Both the position numbers and the translations under genes were made by a program. A stretch of DNA of 64,000 nucleotides, from contig CAWFGW010000013.1 in the NCBI GenBank assembly GCA_963815495.1, positions 124,001 to 188,000 of the forward strand, given 5' to 3'. The notes beneath the pieces are model-generated. The model saw only the letters and a list, made by a program, of their open reading frames with translations, was not told the DNA's origin and did no database searches. The stretch comes from CAWFGW01 sp963815495 (GTDB taxonomy: Bacteria; Bacteroidota; Bacteroidia; Cytophagales; JAAEPT01). Below are positions 54,532 to 64,000 of this stretch, piece after piece (the first letter of the stretch is position 1; each line of letters begins with the position of its first letter).

Positions 54532-55680
54532 TTACTGTCTCCAAATTTTTTCTTTAGAACCATCACTATAAACTTCTATCAATAAACCAGTACTGTTTTC
54601 GTCAACTTCACGGCCTTGTAAATCAACTGTTTTTATAAGATCCTTGTTGAAAGAAGGGTTGTTATCAAGGTTTGTTACTAGAGAACATTTATCTAAGCCT
54701 GTAGCACATTCGGTACTTATTTGTGTGTTTTCTTCCCTGTCCAAGTAACCAAAACTTTGACTTGTCTCTATACAAACTGTTGTAAGACTGTCATTACCAC
54801 GAGCATCTAAGTAAAGATTTTCTGCGTTTCCTTTTAGGTCTAATGACTTAAGATTACAGTTGTAACATTCAAAAGCATTAAAATCAGGTAAACAACTTAC
54901 ATCTACTTGAGTTAGTGGATTGTGGTTTGCGAGTATATACACGACCTTTAGGTTATCAGAAAAATCGAAGGAGGTAAATAAATTAGAATAAATATCAATT
55001 TCTGTCAGTTCGGGATTGTTACTTAAATCAAGATTGGTAAGTTGATTACCGCCACAATCAATAAATCGCAGCTTCTTGTTTTTTGTAAGATCTAATTTTT
55101 TTAGACTATTGCCGTTACACACAAACCAAATTAAATTTTCAAGAGTAGACACATCTAACCATTCTAATTGACAGGATGTAGCTGTAATATCCTTAATACT
55201 TGGATTAGGGTATAAGTCTAGTTTTTTTAATGGGTTATCACTACAGATAAGAGTTAGTAGTGAATCCATAGTCCCAATTCGTAAGTCATTTATTTAATTT
55301 ACTTCACAATTCAAGTATTTTAAATTAACTAAGCTTTCTATACCTAATGTTGAAATTTCGTTATAAGCGCAATTCAAACGTGTCATTTTTTGATTGCCTA
55401 AATTTAAATACAATAGCGAGTTATTACTGCAGTTTAGTTCAGCTAAATTGATAAAAGCTTCGATACCATTAAGTGATTGAATGTCTTTACTGCTAACATC
55501 AAGTTTAGTTATCAATACAGCTTCACTTACCTCAATCTCCCCATTGTTATTTAAATCAATTTTAGGGACATAGTTTATTAAGGCATTTTTGAAATTTAGA
55601 TCAGTAAATGTTATTATTTGAGCAGTAGCTGAATAAACAAATGCTGTTAGAGTAAGAAATGGGAGTAATAGTGCTTTCAT
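54532..55680 (-). pseudogene. Secreted leucine-rich-repeat protein interrupted by one in-frame stop
   Basis: Two parts lie in the same reading frame. The first (55680 to a TAA at 55294-55296) encodes a signal peptide and 128 residues. The second continues after 8 sense codons at an ATG (55269) and runs to 54532. Read through, it is a 382-residue protein with SDS22/BspA-like repeats of the type LxxLxCxxNxLxxLDL across about residues 60-330. The last 30 residues (DLQGREVDENSTGLLIEVYS) are a sorting-like tail seen in Bacteroidota. The stop replaces a codon inside a repeat (CEVN-stop-INDL), most simply CAA to TAA. Either a recent pseudogene or a sequencing error. Confidence 0.8.
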
Positions 55681-55776
55681 AATTGTTACTTTACCAGTAA
55701 AGATAGCGTTACTAAAATTAAATGCTAGATTAAATCACATAAACAATTAATTTAGAAAGTCCGTTATAAGCCCAGT

Positions 55777-57324
55777 ATGAAAACTGAATTCTCTCGCCAA
55801 ACTCGCCAACAATGGTTCGACAACCTAGAAGCTGACTCCTATGATTTAATCGTGATTGGTGGAGGGATTACAGGTGCAGGAATTTTATTGGACGCCACCT
55901 CCCGAGGCATGAAAACACTTTTAGTGGAAATGCAAGATTATGGTGCTGGCACCTCTAGTCGCTCCACTAAACTAGTGCATGGGGGTATTCGCTACCTCAA
56001 GCAAAAAGATTTTAAATTGGTTGCCGAGGTGGGCAAAGAACGAGCTGTCGTGCGTAACAATGCTCGACACCTTGTACACCCCATTCCCGTTATGGTGCCT
56101 ATATACAAGGGTGGTTCTATGAAAAAATGGGAACTCCGATTAGGCATGTGGCTTTTTGAATGGCTCGTACGAATTCAAGAGAAATTTTTATCGAAAAGCT
56201 ACAATAAAACTGAAACCTTGAAGCGTGAACCAACACTGAATCCCGAACACCTAGTTGGCTCCGTAAAGTATTTTGAAAACCGAACGGACGATGCGCGACT
56301 GACCTTAGAAAATATCAAAACAGCGGTAGAGCTGGGTGCAAAAGCTCTCAACTATGTGAAAGCAGAAGAGTTTGTTTTTGATGCTGAACAAAAAATTGCT
56401 GGCGCTAAGGTGGTTGACCAATTGACTGGTGAAAGCCAAACAGTGAAAGCCAAAAACATCATAAGTGCTGCGGGTCCTTGGGTAGATGATGTGCGTGAGC
56501 GTGATGATGTAAGTGCAGAGCATAAATTAGTATTAACCAAAGGCGTGCATTTAGTATTTAAAAATGAACGACTCCCTATTAACAATGCCGTGTATTTTGA
56601 CACCCACGATAACCGTATGGCTTTTGCGGTACCAGCTGGTGACATCACCTATTTAGGTACCACTGATACTTTTTATAAGGGAGACCTCGCAGATCCTGAT
56701 GTTACAGAAGAAGATATTTCTTATTTACTAAAATCGGTGAACCTCAAATTCCCTTCCTTACATCTTACCAACGAAGATATTATTTCTACATGGTCTGGTT
56801 TGCGGCCTTTGATTAATGAAGAAGGAAAACAACCATCAGAGATTTCCAGAAAAGAGGAGGTATTTATTGCGGATTCGGGTTTGATTTCTATAGCAGGAGG
56901 TAAATTAACAGGTTATAGAAAAATGGCTGAAAAGGCTACAGATTTAGTGGCTCAGCGAATGAAGAATAATACTCCGTGTAACACTGCAAACATTAATTTA
57001 GTGGGTGGACAAGCTGACAATGAAGCTCATTTTTATGAATTAGAAGCTGAAGCTTTGCGTAACGCTTTAAAACTTGGATTGGCTAAAAAAGAAGCATTAT
57101 GGCTACTTTCCAAATATGGGACGGATACTTTTTCAGTTTTAAATTATGAAGGGACTACGAACACCACTTTACCCACTTATTTAGCCATGGCATTATCCTA
57201 TTCCAGAAAATATGAAATGGTGATGACTGAAGATGATTTCACAACGCGTAGATCAAGCTTTTCGTTTTTTGAGCCCGATAAAAAAGTAAAATACGGTCCT
57301 GTCATCAACGACTTGTTAAAGTAG
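55777..57324 (+). CDS. glpD: Glycerol-3-phosphate dehydrogenase/oxidase
   Basis: A 515-residue FAD-dependent enzyme. The N-terminal dinucleotide-binding motif VIGGGITGAGI, the GAGTSSRSTKLVHGGIRYL segment and the C-terminal GGKLTGYRKMA are the GlpD/GlpO signatures. It oxidises glycerol-3-phosphate to dihydroxyacetone phosphate, passing electrons to quinone or oxygen. Its substrate is a product of the GDPD encoded at 20.5 kb. It is monocistronic and converges with the metalloprotease gene. Confidence 0.95.
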   Translation: MKTEFSRQTRQQWFDNLEADSYDLIVIGGGITGAGILLDATSRGMKTLLVEMQDYGAGTSSRSTKLVHGGIRYLKQKDFKLVAEVGKERAVVRNNARHLVHPIPVMVPIYKGGSMKKWELRLGMWLFEWLVRIQEKFLSKSYNKTETLKREPTLNPEHLVGSVKYFENRTDDARLTLENIKTAVELGAKALNYVKAEEFVFDAEQKIAGAKVVDQLTGESQTVKAKNIISAAGPWVDDVRERDDVSAEHKLVLTKGVHLVFKNERLPINNAVYFDTHDNRMAFAVPAGDITYLGTTDTFYKGDLADPDVTEEDISYLLKSVNLKFPSLHLTNEDIISTWSGLRPLINEEGKQPSEISRKEEVFIADSGLISIAGGKLTGYRKMAEKATDLVAQRMKNNTPCNTANINLVGGQADNEAHFYELEAEALRNALKLGLAKKEALWLLSKYGTDTFSVLNYEGTTNTTLPTYLAMALSYSRKYEMVMTEDDFTTRRSSFSFFEPDKKVKYGPVINDLLK

Positions 57325-57325
57325 T

Positions 57326-60300
57326 CTATAGCTTAACAAACTTGCCTCTTTGGGGCAGACCTTGGTTTGAAAGCACATAAAAATAAACACCTGATTTAAG
57401 GGCTATCGTGTCAAAGTGGTGGTGGGTCGTTTCACCTACTAATTGTCCAAAGCTATCATAAATTTTAATCAAGCTATTATCAGACTTGCCCTCAAACTCT
57501 ATGACGCCAGTGGTAGGGTTAGGAAAAACAGAGATGCTGTTTTTTACTTCTTGGTCTATAACGGTTACAGGTTTACCTGCACAAATTTCTAACTCCCAAC
57601 TTGTAAGTGTTCCAGCATCCATATCTTCAAATTCATCTCGAATGTATAGTATCCAGTCTCCTTGTGCACCCTCGCCAACAAATCCGGCTAACGGTTCAAT
57701 GGGAAGGTGGATTAGTCCATCTGTTGGTGGACATGGTGGAAATCCTGCAGTAGAAGCATCGTCAAACCCCATATTAAAGTCTTCACCAGAATTACCATCA
57801 CACACATCAGCAAGTAATTTCACACTTTTACTTGAGGGTGATTCTAGATAAAATAATAAATCACTCGTGTATTCATGAACCCCTTTGATGGATTTAACAT
57901 TCACATCGGTAACTAATCCAGTAAGTGTAGAACTTATGGTGGAGGAAAACAGCCTGGTTCCATTCGGCAAAGGAACTGGTGTGTCATTTTTAACTGTTTG
58001 ACAAACTGTATTAACAGTAGTAAACTGATAAGGAGTCGTGTAATCAGATGATCCACAATTATTCATTCCCTTTACACGCCAGAAATAAGTAGTGTTAGCA
58101 ACAAGTGTGTTTTTATACTCCCATTCATTTGAGGTAATGTTTTTATACACCTCTTTCGTTTCGAAAGAACTTTCAGTACTCAATTCCAATACATAATCAT
58201 CCGCATCAACAAAAGCTTGCCATTTAAAAACAGGTCGCAAACCAGTACCGATTTCATTATTTTCTGGTAATTGTAATTCTTTAGCATTTAATTGATTTTC
58301 CACATGCGTTCGCAAGCTTATTTCTTGTTGCCGTGTGAGACTTGAGGAAGTTGCAACCACCATCACTTCGTAATTGTCTGAAACATGTCCGTTTTGAACC
58401 TTCAATATCAATTTTGTTGAATCACTAATATTCAACTCATCATCAGTAAAGTAATAACTTAAACCACTTGGTAAGTTGTTTACAGTCAAATTTACGTTTT
58501 CATTAAAGTCTGAAAAGCGTGTTAAAGATATTGCATAGACAAAAGAGTCTGGCGGACAAATATCTTGAAATTGTGGCGAAATGTTTAAGGCAAAGCTTGG
58601 TGTTGTGGGAGCTGTTATATTAAAGTTGACTGTATTGATGTTATAAAACACATTGTCAACAGCTTCCACTTTAATGCGTGCTGCGGAGGTTAAGGTATTG
58701 GGAATGGTGACATCTGCCTTTCCATCATTTGGGGTGTTTTCAAGCAATGTAATCGGATAAGTGTATCCCCCATCTGTAGATAGCAACAGTCTTACAAAAC
58801 TACAATTCACAGGGGAAGCATTCGTGTTAGATACATCCCAAGTAACCTCTATAATTTCGTTGACCTCATAGCTTGAAGGGGTTGTTTGTGAGGTCACTAC
58901 AAAAGGCCCGGCTTGATCGGTTGATTTAAAAGCTACCTGTGCATCATTTACACCACCACCTTCAGGGTGGTTATCGCGCACCGTCAATCGAAAGGTTAAA
59001 TCCCGTGAATAAGTCGGGAGCAACTCACCAAAGGTACTTTGACCTGTCACGACACTCTCCAGTTGTGGAAAATAGCGACTTGGAGAAAATGATGGAATAA
59101 AGGATCTAAAAAGCGGTGCATTATCTTGCGGAGAAGTAGGTGCGCCAAATGGTCCTAAGTCATACTCTTCCCAACAATAGGTCAAGAACGAATCTTCATT
59201 ATCAGTTGCGGAACCAGTCAATTTAAAAGGAGTAGAAATAGGAATGAAAAAACCACTTTCGGGCACGGTCACCTTTGGGGGAGTATTCTCTAACAGTGTT
59301 ACCGTGCCACACGTACTTCCTTTCCCATTGATATAAGTCACAATTTCATCAATACTATGCGTATGGAAATAAGCATCACTTTGTTGTTGTAGGTTATGGG
59401 GTTCGCAAATTCCAGCATAGGCCATAATTGTCGACCCACTACCAGGTTCATATGCGGCAAATTCCCAACCCGTACCAGAGCAACTTTCTTGATCCGAATT
59501 AAAGGTATGCTCAGCCCCAAATTGGTGACCCAATTCATGTGCGACAAAATCAATGTCAAATGGATCACCTATAGGGTTGGAAGAACCAGTAACGCCACTA
59601 CCTTTTAATGGTCCACACACTGAAGCCAATTGAGCAATCCCACCGCCACCAGTAGAGAAGACGTGTCCAATGTCGTAATTAGCTGCACCGATAAGCTCGT
59701 CAAGTTGTATTTGTACTTCATCAATCAATTGATTGGAGTTATTATCAACATAAGGGTCTGTTGCCGGGTTAGTAAAGAGAAGATCTCCTATATTAGGAAT
59801 GAGTTCAAGCCGAACGGCTAAATCATTTTCAAAAACTTCGTTTACTCGGTTGATTGAAGTAACAATGGCCGATAAAGCCAATGCCTTGGTGCCTCCATGA
59901 TAGGCGGCATATTCACCCGTACAGGAAACTGCCAAACGGTAGGTGCGCAATTTCCCTCCGTTAGCTTTCTGAGCTCTTCTTGTTTTTAGGGCTGGTGGAC
60001 TAGCTGCTTCAATTAACTTTCGAGGCTCTAGTTCAGTGTAGCTCTGCTTATTTGCTGTTTTGTAATTCTTTTCATCAAAGACAATTAGTTCATTTATATT
60101 TTCTAAGGAGTGGATGAAATAACTTTCTGTAGGTGACTTTACCCATGCGAACAACCCCTTTTCATTGAAGTCGATTCTTATTTTCTTTTTAGAATCTGTA
60201 ATAGCATAACCTCTAAAGGATAAGATAGAAGGAAACTGTTTTTGAAGTGCTGGAGAGAGCGTTTGGCTATTAATTAAATTGAATTCATCAATTTCTCCTA

Positions 60301-60478
60301 TTCGATTGGGTAGTACAATTTTTTGCTCTAGTGTTACTGCTTTTAAAACTGTCTCCAGATTAAATAAATAATAATCAGCAGTAGTTAAAAAAGCATAGTT
60401 TTGAATGGATTTTATAGGTTTTTGAGCATTTGAAAAATAGCTCACAAATAGAAAGAGAGGAAGTATACGTAACCACAT
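57326..60478 (-). CDS. Type IX-secreted reprolysin-type metalloprotease
   Basis: A 1050-residue protein with signal peptide (1-18, ending SNAQ). A propeptide-like region (20-170) precedes the zinc peptidase: HELGHQFGAEH at 314-324 gives H314, H318 and H324 as ligands and E315 as base. Then come Ig/fibronectin-type beta domains, including FVWRVKG-like FWRVKGMNNCGSSDY. A proprotein-convertase P-like domain (near GDWILYIRDEFEDMDAGTLT) comes before the C-terminal type A sorting domain (VFPNPTTGVIEFEG, LKSGVYFYVLS). It is expected to be a secreted or surface-bound protease maturing by propeptide removal. Confidence 0.93.
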   Translation of the reverse strand: MWLRILPLFLFVSYFSNAQKPIKSIQNYAFLTTADYYLFNLETVLKAVTLEQKIVLPNRIGEIDEFNLINSQTLSPALQKQFPSILSFRGYAITDSKKKIRIDFNEKGLFAWVKSPTESYFIHSLENINELIVFDEKNYKTANKQSYTELEPRKLIEAASPPALKTRRAQKANGGKLRTYRLAVSCTGEYAAYHGGTKALALSAIVTSINRVNEVFENDLAVRLELIPNIGDLLFTNPATDPYVDNNSNQLIDEVQIQLDELIGAANYDIGHVFSTGGGGIAQLASVCGPLKGSGVTGSSNPIGDPFDIDFVAHELGHQFGAEHTFNSDQESCSGTGWEFAAYEPGSGSTIMAYAGICEPHNLQQQSDAYFHTHSIDEIVTYINGKGSTCGTVTLLENTPPKVTVPESGFFIPISTPFKLTGSATDNEDSFLTYCWEEYDLGPFGAPTSPQDNAPLFRSFIPSFSPSRYFPQLESVVTGQSTFGELLPTYSRDLTFRLTVRDNHPEGGGVNDAQVAFKSTDQAGPFVVTSQTTPSSYEVNEIIEVTWDVSNTNASPVNCSFVRLLLSTDGGYTYPITLLENTPNDGKADVTIPNTLTSAARIKVEAVDNVFYNINTVNFNITAPTTPSFALNISPQFQDICPPDSFVYAISLTRFSDFNENVNLTVNNLPSGLSYYFTDDELNISDSTKLILKVQNGHVSDNYEVMVVATSSSLTRQQEISLRTHVENQLNAKELQLPENNEIGTGLRPVFKWQAFVDADDYVLELSTESSFETKEVYKNITSNEWEYKNTLVANTTYFWRVKGMNNCGSSDYTTPYQFTTVNTVCQTVKNDTPVPLPNGTRLFSSTISSTLTGLVTDVNVKSIKGVHEYTSDLLFYLESPSSKSVKLLADVCDGNSGEDFNMGFDDASTAGFPPCPPTDGLIHLPIEPLAGFVGEGAQGDWILYIRDEFEDMDAGTLTSWELEICAGKPVTVIDQEVKNSISVFPNPTTGVIEFEGKSDNSLIKIYDSFGQLVGETTHHHFDTIALKSGVYFYVLSNQGLPQRGKFVKL

Positions 60479-60558
60479 TCACTCAAAATAGTTAAAGCTT
60501 TTGATGTCTCATAGAAAAAAGCGTTGAAAAGAAACAAGCTTTCAAAAACAAGATTCCG

Positions 60559-60566
60559 TATCTTCA
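60559..60566 (+). promoter_or_regulatory. Putative -7 box of the mltD-uvrA unit
   Basis: TATCTTCA preceded by CCG and followed by CACC resembles the Bacteroidota -7 element. It lies 10 nt before the ATG at 60577, implying a very short leader. The -33 region (TTTC near 60540) is weak. Confidence 0.4.
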
Positions 60567-60576
60567 CACCTTACTG

Positions 60577-61629
60577 ATGAGCAAAAAACAATTACTTGGA
60601 ATTTTTGTAGCAATTGCTGCCATTGCTGCCTTCATCAAGTTCAGACAATCACAAGCCGAACAACTGAACTACAAGGGCATTAAGTATTATCAGGTTTATT
60701 CACTTAATAAACCCGACACCTTGTTTTTTTGTGAAGAACGGGTTCCCGCAGACCTTAGCCATGTAGAAGAAAAATTTGGCAAGGAGATGTATCATTACAA
60801 TTATCTCCGTAGGAAAACTAACATCATCATCAAACGGGTGAATTATTGGTTTCCCGTGATTGAAAAAATCTTAGCGCAACATAATATCCCCGATGATTTT
60901 AAATACTTAGCGGTAGTTGAGAGTGGTTTATCTAATGCGATTTCTCCCAAAGGGGCAGCTGGTTTTTGGCAGTTCATTCCCTCTACGGCAAGAAGAATGG
61001 GTTTAACTGTTAACGAGGAAATAGATGAACGGTATGATCCAATTAAAGCAACCCATGCGGCCTGTAAATATTTAAAAAGGGCACATAAACAATTAGGTAA
61101 CTGGACCAACGTAGCCGCGTCTTATAACATGGGTGTTAGTGGAATAAAAAGACAGTTGAAAGTGCAGCGGAAGAAAAGTTATTACAACCTGAATCTTAAT
61201 AAAGAAACGGGACAATATGTATATCGAATAGTGGCACTTAAAGAGATTATTGAACATCAACAGAAGTACGGTTTCAACCCTGCTAAAATTGGATTTCCCG
61301 CGCATAAAAAAATGAAGGTAACTGCTTCTATTCCTAATCTTTCTGTTTTTGCTAAAAACCAAAATATAAGTTTAGATGATTTAAAAGAATATAACCCTTG
61401 GCTAGTCGGTAATTCATTGACACTGAGTGAAAAAAATTACACCTTGAAAATTCCTTTGAAAAAGAAAAATACACCGAAGGAACAAAGCAACGCGAAAGTT
61501 GTTCTTGATAGTGTGAAGCCTACTCATTTTACAAAAGACAGCATTAAAGAAGCAGTGGAAAAAGCCGAGCATAATGAGAAAAGCGAGCTATATTTGAAGA
61601 AAGTTAAAAAAGATACCAGCAGATCATAA
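60577..61629 (+). CDS. Membrane-anchored lytic transglycosylase, MltD-like, with LysM
   Basis: A 350-residue protein with an N-terminal hydrophobic anchor (about 5-22). The SLT domain has the catalytic Glu E115 in VVESGLSNAISPKGAAGFWQ, with ATHAACKYL and VAASYNMG as later SLT motifs. A LysM-like peptidoglycan-binding segment at about 247-290 (FAKNQNISLDDLKEYNPWL) follows, then a Lys-rich tail. It cleaves peptidoglycan glycan strands in the periplasm. uvrA starts 1 nt after its stop codon. Confidence 0.92.
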   Translation: MSKKQLLGIFVAIAAIAAFIKFRQSQAEQLNYKGIKYYQVYSLNKPDTLFFCEERVPADLSHVEEKFGKEMYHYNYLRRKTNIIIKRVNYWFPVIEKILAQHNIPDDFKYLAVVESGLSNAISPKGAAGFWQFIPSTARRMGLTVNEEIDERYDPIKATHAACKYLKRAHKQLGNWTNVAASYNMGVSGIKRQLKVQRKKSYYNLNLNKETGQYVYRIVALKEIIEHQQKYGFNPAKIGFPAHKKMKVTASIPNLSVFAKNQNISLDDLKEYNPWLVGNSLTLSEKNYTLKIPLKKKNTPKEQSNAKVVLDSVKPTHFTKDSIKEAVEKAEHNEKSELYLKKVKKDTSRS

Positions 61630-61630
61630 C

Positions 61631-64000
61631 ATGGCAAAAAAGACGGAACGAGAAGAGAGCATTGAAGTATATGGCGCGCGGGAACACAATCTGAAAGATA
61701 TTGATGTAAAAATTCCTCGCAACAAGCTGGTCGTGATTACTGGTGTGAGCGGCAGTGGTAAATCTTCGTTGGCTTTCGATACTATTTATGCCGAAGGACA
61801 ACGGAGGTACATGGAAAGTTTTTCTTCTTATGCCCGTTCATTTATCGGAAACATGGAACGCCCTGATGTCGACAAGATAGATGGTCTGAGTCCAGTGATA
61901 TCCATTGAACAAAAAACAACCAGTAAAAATCCGCGATCAACGGTTGGCACACTAACCGAAATATATGATTTTTTACGACTGTTATTTGCTCGTGCGGGTG
62001 AAGCTTATTCGTATGTGACAGGCGAGAAGATGATTAAAATGACGGAAGACCAAATCATCGAAATTCTTTTAAAACAACATCAGGGCGAAGTACTTACCAT
62101 TCTAGCTCCCGTGGTTAAAGGTCGAAAAGGGCATTACCGAGAACTGTTTGTTCAGATTAGAAAATCAGGTTTTACAAAAGTACGTGTCAATGGCGAAATT
62201 TTGGAGTTAGTACCCAAAATGCAACTCGACCGTTACAAAACTCACGATATAGAAATTGTGGTCGATCGGCTTGTGGTGGAAGAAGCAGAACGCTTTCGTA
62301 TTGCACAATCCATAAAATCAGGGTTAAAACAAGGTGACGGTATCATTAGTGTCATTAATCCAAGTGGTATTTTGAGTCACTTCTCTCAACACCTGATGTG
62401 TCCAACAAGTGGCATTTCGTATGACGAGCCTGCTCCCAATTCCTTTTCTTTTAATTCGCCTTATGGAGCTTGTCCGACTTGCAATGGGTTAGGTGAGATT
62501 GAAAAATTTACAGAAAAATCAATCATTCCTGACGATAGTCAAAGCATCTACCAAGGAGGAATAGTGCCTTTAGGTGATTATAAACGCAATTGGCTGTTTC
62601 AAGAAATAGAAAAAGTCCTCAAGTGTCACACGTATGATATCACCACTCCTATCAAAGACATTGATAAAGAATTGCTAAATAAATTACTTCACGGAGCAAC
62701 TTTTGATATCGAGACCAAATCGAACGTAGGCACAAAAATCAGTTATGAGTTAGCGTTTGATGGTATTTTAAATTACCTCGTTCGCTATTTGGAATCTGAC
62801 CCTAATAGTCGATTACTACAAGATCACCTCGAAAAAATGACGTGTCCAGAATGTCATGGTCTTCGTTTGAAAAAAGAATCGTTGCATTTTAAAATCGGTG
62901 AAAAAAACATCTCTGAATTGGCCATGGTCGATATTAGCTCTTTATCTGATTGGGCGAATAATGTCGAAGATATGCTTTCTGATAAACAAAAAATTATCGG
63001 AGAAGAGGTGATGAAAGAGGTTCGAAAACGCATCGGTTTTTTACTCGATGTGGGCCTAGACTATCTTTCATTGAACCGCCCTTTAAGGACACTTTCCGGT
63101 GGCGAAGCACAACGGATCCGGTTAGCTACACAAATAGGAACTCAACTAGTAGGTGTATCTTACATCATGGATGAACCAAGTATTGGGCTTCACCAGCGCG
63201 ATAATGTCAAATTAATTGAGGCACTCAAAAATTTAAGAGACATTGGTAATACGGTCATCGTAGTAGAACACGACCGTGACATGATGTTAGAGTCAGACTA
63301 TTTGCTGGACATTGGTCCTGGTGCTGGCCGACTGGGAGGTCAAGTAGTCGCGGAAGGAACCCCTCAAGAAATTTTAAAGAACAAAAGTACCACCTCAAAG
63401 TACTTGGCAGGGGAAATGAAAATTGCCGTACCTGAAAAAAGAAGAGAAGGGAATGGTGAGAACCTGGTCTTAAAAAATGCCACAGGAAACAACCTGAAAA
63501 ATGTGACTCTTACCATCCCTTTAGGAAAAATGGTTTGCATCACTGGAGTAAGTGGAAGTGGGAAAAGTACGTTAATACACGACACACTTCACCCCATTCT
63601 TTCACAACACTTCTTCCGTTCCCGTAAGGACCCATTACCATATAAGGCAATTGAAGGCTTAAAATTGTTGGATAAGGTTATAGAAGTAGATCAATCTCCG
63701 ATTGGACGAACACCACGTTCCAACCCAGCAACCTATACAGGGGTGTTTTCAGATATCCGAACACTTTATACTCAATTGCCTGAGGCAAAAATCAGAGGTT
63801 ATAAACCTGGTCGTTTTTCTTTCAACGTAAAAGGAGGTCGCTGTGAAGAATGTGAAGGTGGCGGTGTTAAAGTCATTGAAATGGATTTTCTACCTAGTGT
63901 ACATGTTGATTGTGAAAGTTGTAAAGGGAAACGATATAATCGCGAAACGCTAGAGGTGAGGTTTAAAGGAAAGTCGATTTCAGATGTGTTGGACATGACC
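61631..64000 (+). CDS. uvrA: UvrABC system protein A (3' partial)
   Basis: Starts MAKKTEREES and stays open to the right edge, covering 790 of about 940 residues. Two ABC halves are visible: Walker A GVSGSGKSSLAFDT, signature TLSGGEAQRIRLATQIG with MDEPSIGLHQRD, and a second Walker A GVSGSGKSTLIHDT. The second zinc module reads CEECEGGGV...VDCESCKGKRYNRET. In the first module one expected cysteine is missing (MCPTSG, then ACPTCNGLG), which may be normal for this lineage. It recognises DNA damage in nucleotide excision repair together with Mfd (encoded at 45.3 kb). Its start is 1 nt after the transglycosylase gene. Confidence 0.96.
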   Translation, partial: MAKKTEREESIEVYGAREHNLKDIDVKIPRNKLVVITGVSGSGKSSLAFDTIYAEGQRRYMESFSSYARSFIGNMERPDVDKIDGLSPVISIEQKTTSKNPRSTVGTLTEIYDFLRLLFARAGEAYSYVTGEKMIKMTEDQIIEILLKQHQGEVLTILAPVVKGRKGHYRELFVQIRKSGFTKVRVNGEILELVPKMQLDRYKTHDIEIVVDRLVVEEAERFRIAQSIKSGLKQGDGIISVINPSGILSHFSQHLMCPTSGISYDEPAPNSFSFNSPYGACPTCNGLGEIEKFTEKSIIPDDSQSIYQGGIVPLGDYKRNWLFQEIEKVLKCHTYDITTPIKDIDKELLNKLLHGATFDIETKSNVGTKISYELAFDGILNYLVRYLESDPNSRLLQDHLEKMTCPECHGLRLKKESLHFKIGEKNISELAMVDISSLSDWANNVEDMLSDKQKIIGEEVMKEVRKRIGFLLDVGLDYLSLNRPLRTLSGGEAQRIRLATQIGTQLVGVSYIMDEPSIGLHQRDNVKLIEALKNLRDIGNTVIVVEHDRDMMLESDYLLDIGPGAGRLGGQVVAEGTPQEILKNKSTTSKYLAGEMKIAVPEKRREGNGENLVLKNATGNNLKNVTLTIPLGKMVCITGVSGSGKSTLIHDTLHPILSQHFFRSRKDPLPYKAIEGLKLLDKVIEVDQSPIGRTPRSNPATYTGVFSDIRTLYTQLPEAKIRGYKPGRFSFNVKGGRCEECEGGGVKVIEMDFLPSVHVDCESCKGKRYNRETLEVRFKGKSISDVLDMT

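Overview
The window is a stretch of chromosome from an AT-rich member of the Bacteroidota, most likely Flavobacteriales. The evidence is the gliding/type IX secretion lipoprotein GldJ, several secreted proteins with type IX C-terminal sorting domains, promoter-like TAnnTTTG boxes in place of -10/-35 boxes, start sites without clear Shine-Dalgarno sequences, and typical Bacteroidota versions of PolA, AspRS and the SNF2 helicase. Almost all of it is ordinary chromosomal content. I see no intact phage, insertion sequence, CRISPR array or recognisable defence island.

Layout. 1-8.9 kb: a membrane hybrid histidine kinase (cut by the left edge), aspS, a small secreted protein, a type IX cargo protein, a lipoprotein and polA. 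9-13.7 kb: a SNF2 helicase, a YbgC-type thioesterase, a BrkB/YihY membrane protein and tRNA-Ser(UGA) with its own promoter and terminator. 13.7-18.6 kb: a gene-poor scar with hairpins, then a one-protein sensor kinase/receiver/AraC regulator and a secreted protein made of three 155-residue copies of one module. 18.6-24.6 kb: small housekeeping genes (YdcH, peroxiredoxin, TruC-like pseudouridine synthase, GDPD) and a large FAD/Fe-S dehydrogenase. 24.6-31.6 kb: a neutral-ceramidase-like protein, an unrecognised helical protein, a duplicated lipocalin-like secreted protein, a DPP-IV-type peptidase and a surface lipoprotein. 32.2-38.3 kb: the 2-oxoglutarate dehydrogenase complex (E3, E2, E1 genes in that order on the + coordinates, all on the minus strand). 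A four-helix-bundle (S23) gene bracketed by inverted repeats sits inside it, and the E1 gene is broken by two 1-nt frameshifts. 38.4-45.3 kb: a saccharopine-dehydrogenase-like gene, PAP2, OmpH/Skp, ComF, a methyltransferase, gldJ and a UDG-like gene. 45.3-54.5 kb: mfd and a three-gene RND efflux operon. 54.5-64 kb: a leucine-rich-repeat gene broken by one stop codon, glpD, a secreted reprolysin-type metalloprotease, an MltD-like transglycosylase and uvrA (cut by the right edge).

Themes. DNA repair and replication are well represented (polA, SNF2 helicase, UDG-like, mfd, uvrA). Central metabolism is represented by the OGDH complex, glpD, GDPD and the lactate/2-hydroxyacid-type dehydrogenase. 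Cell-surface export is represented by GldJ, three type IX cargo proteins, lipoproteins and the RND pump.

The points most worth a second look are the doubly frameshifted sucA, the repeat-bracketed S23 cassette inside the OGDH cluster, the in-frame stop in the LRR gene, the scar beside tRNA-Ser, the triplicated secreted protein next to its likely regulator, and a beta-clamp-binding-like motif in PolA. None of these is proven to be a new system.
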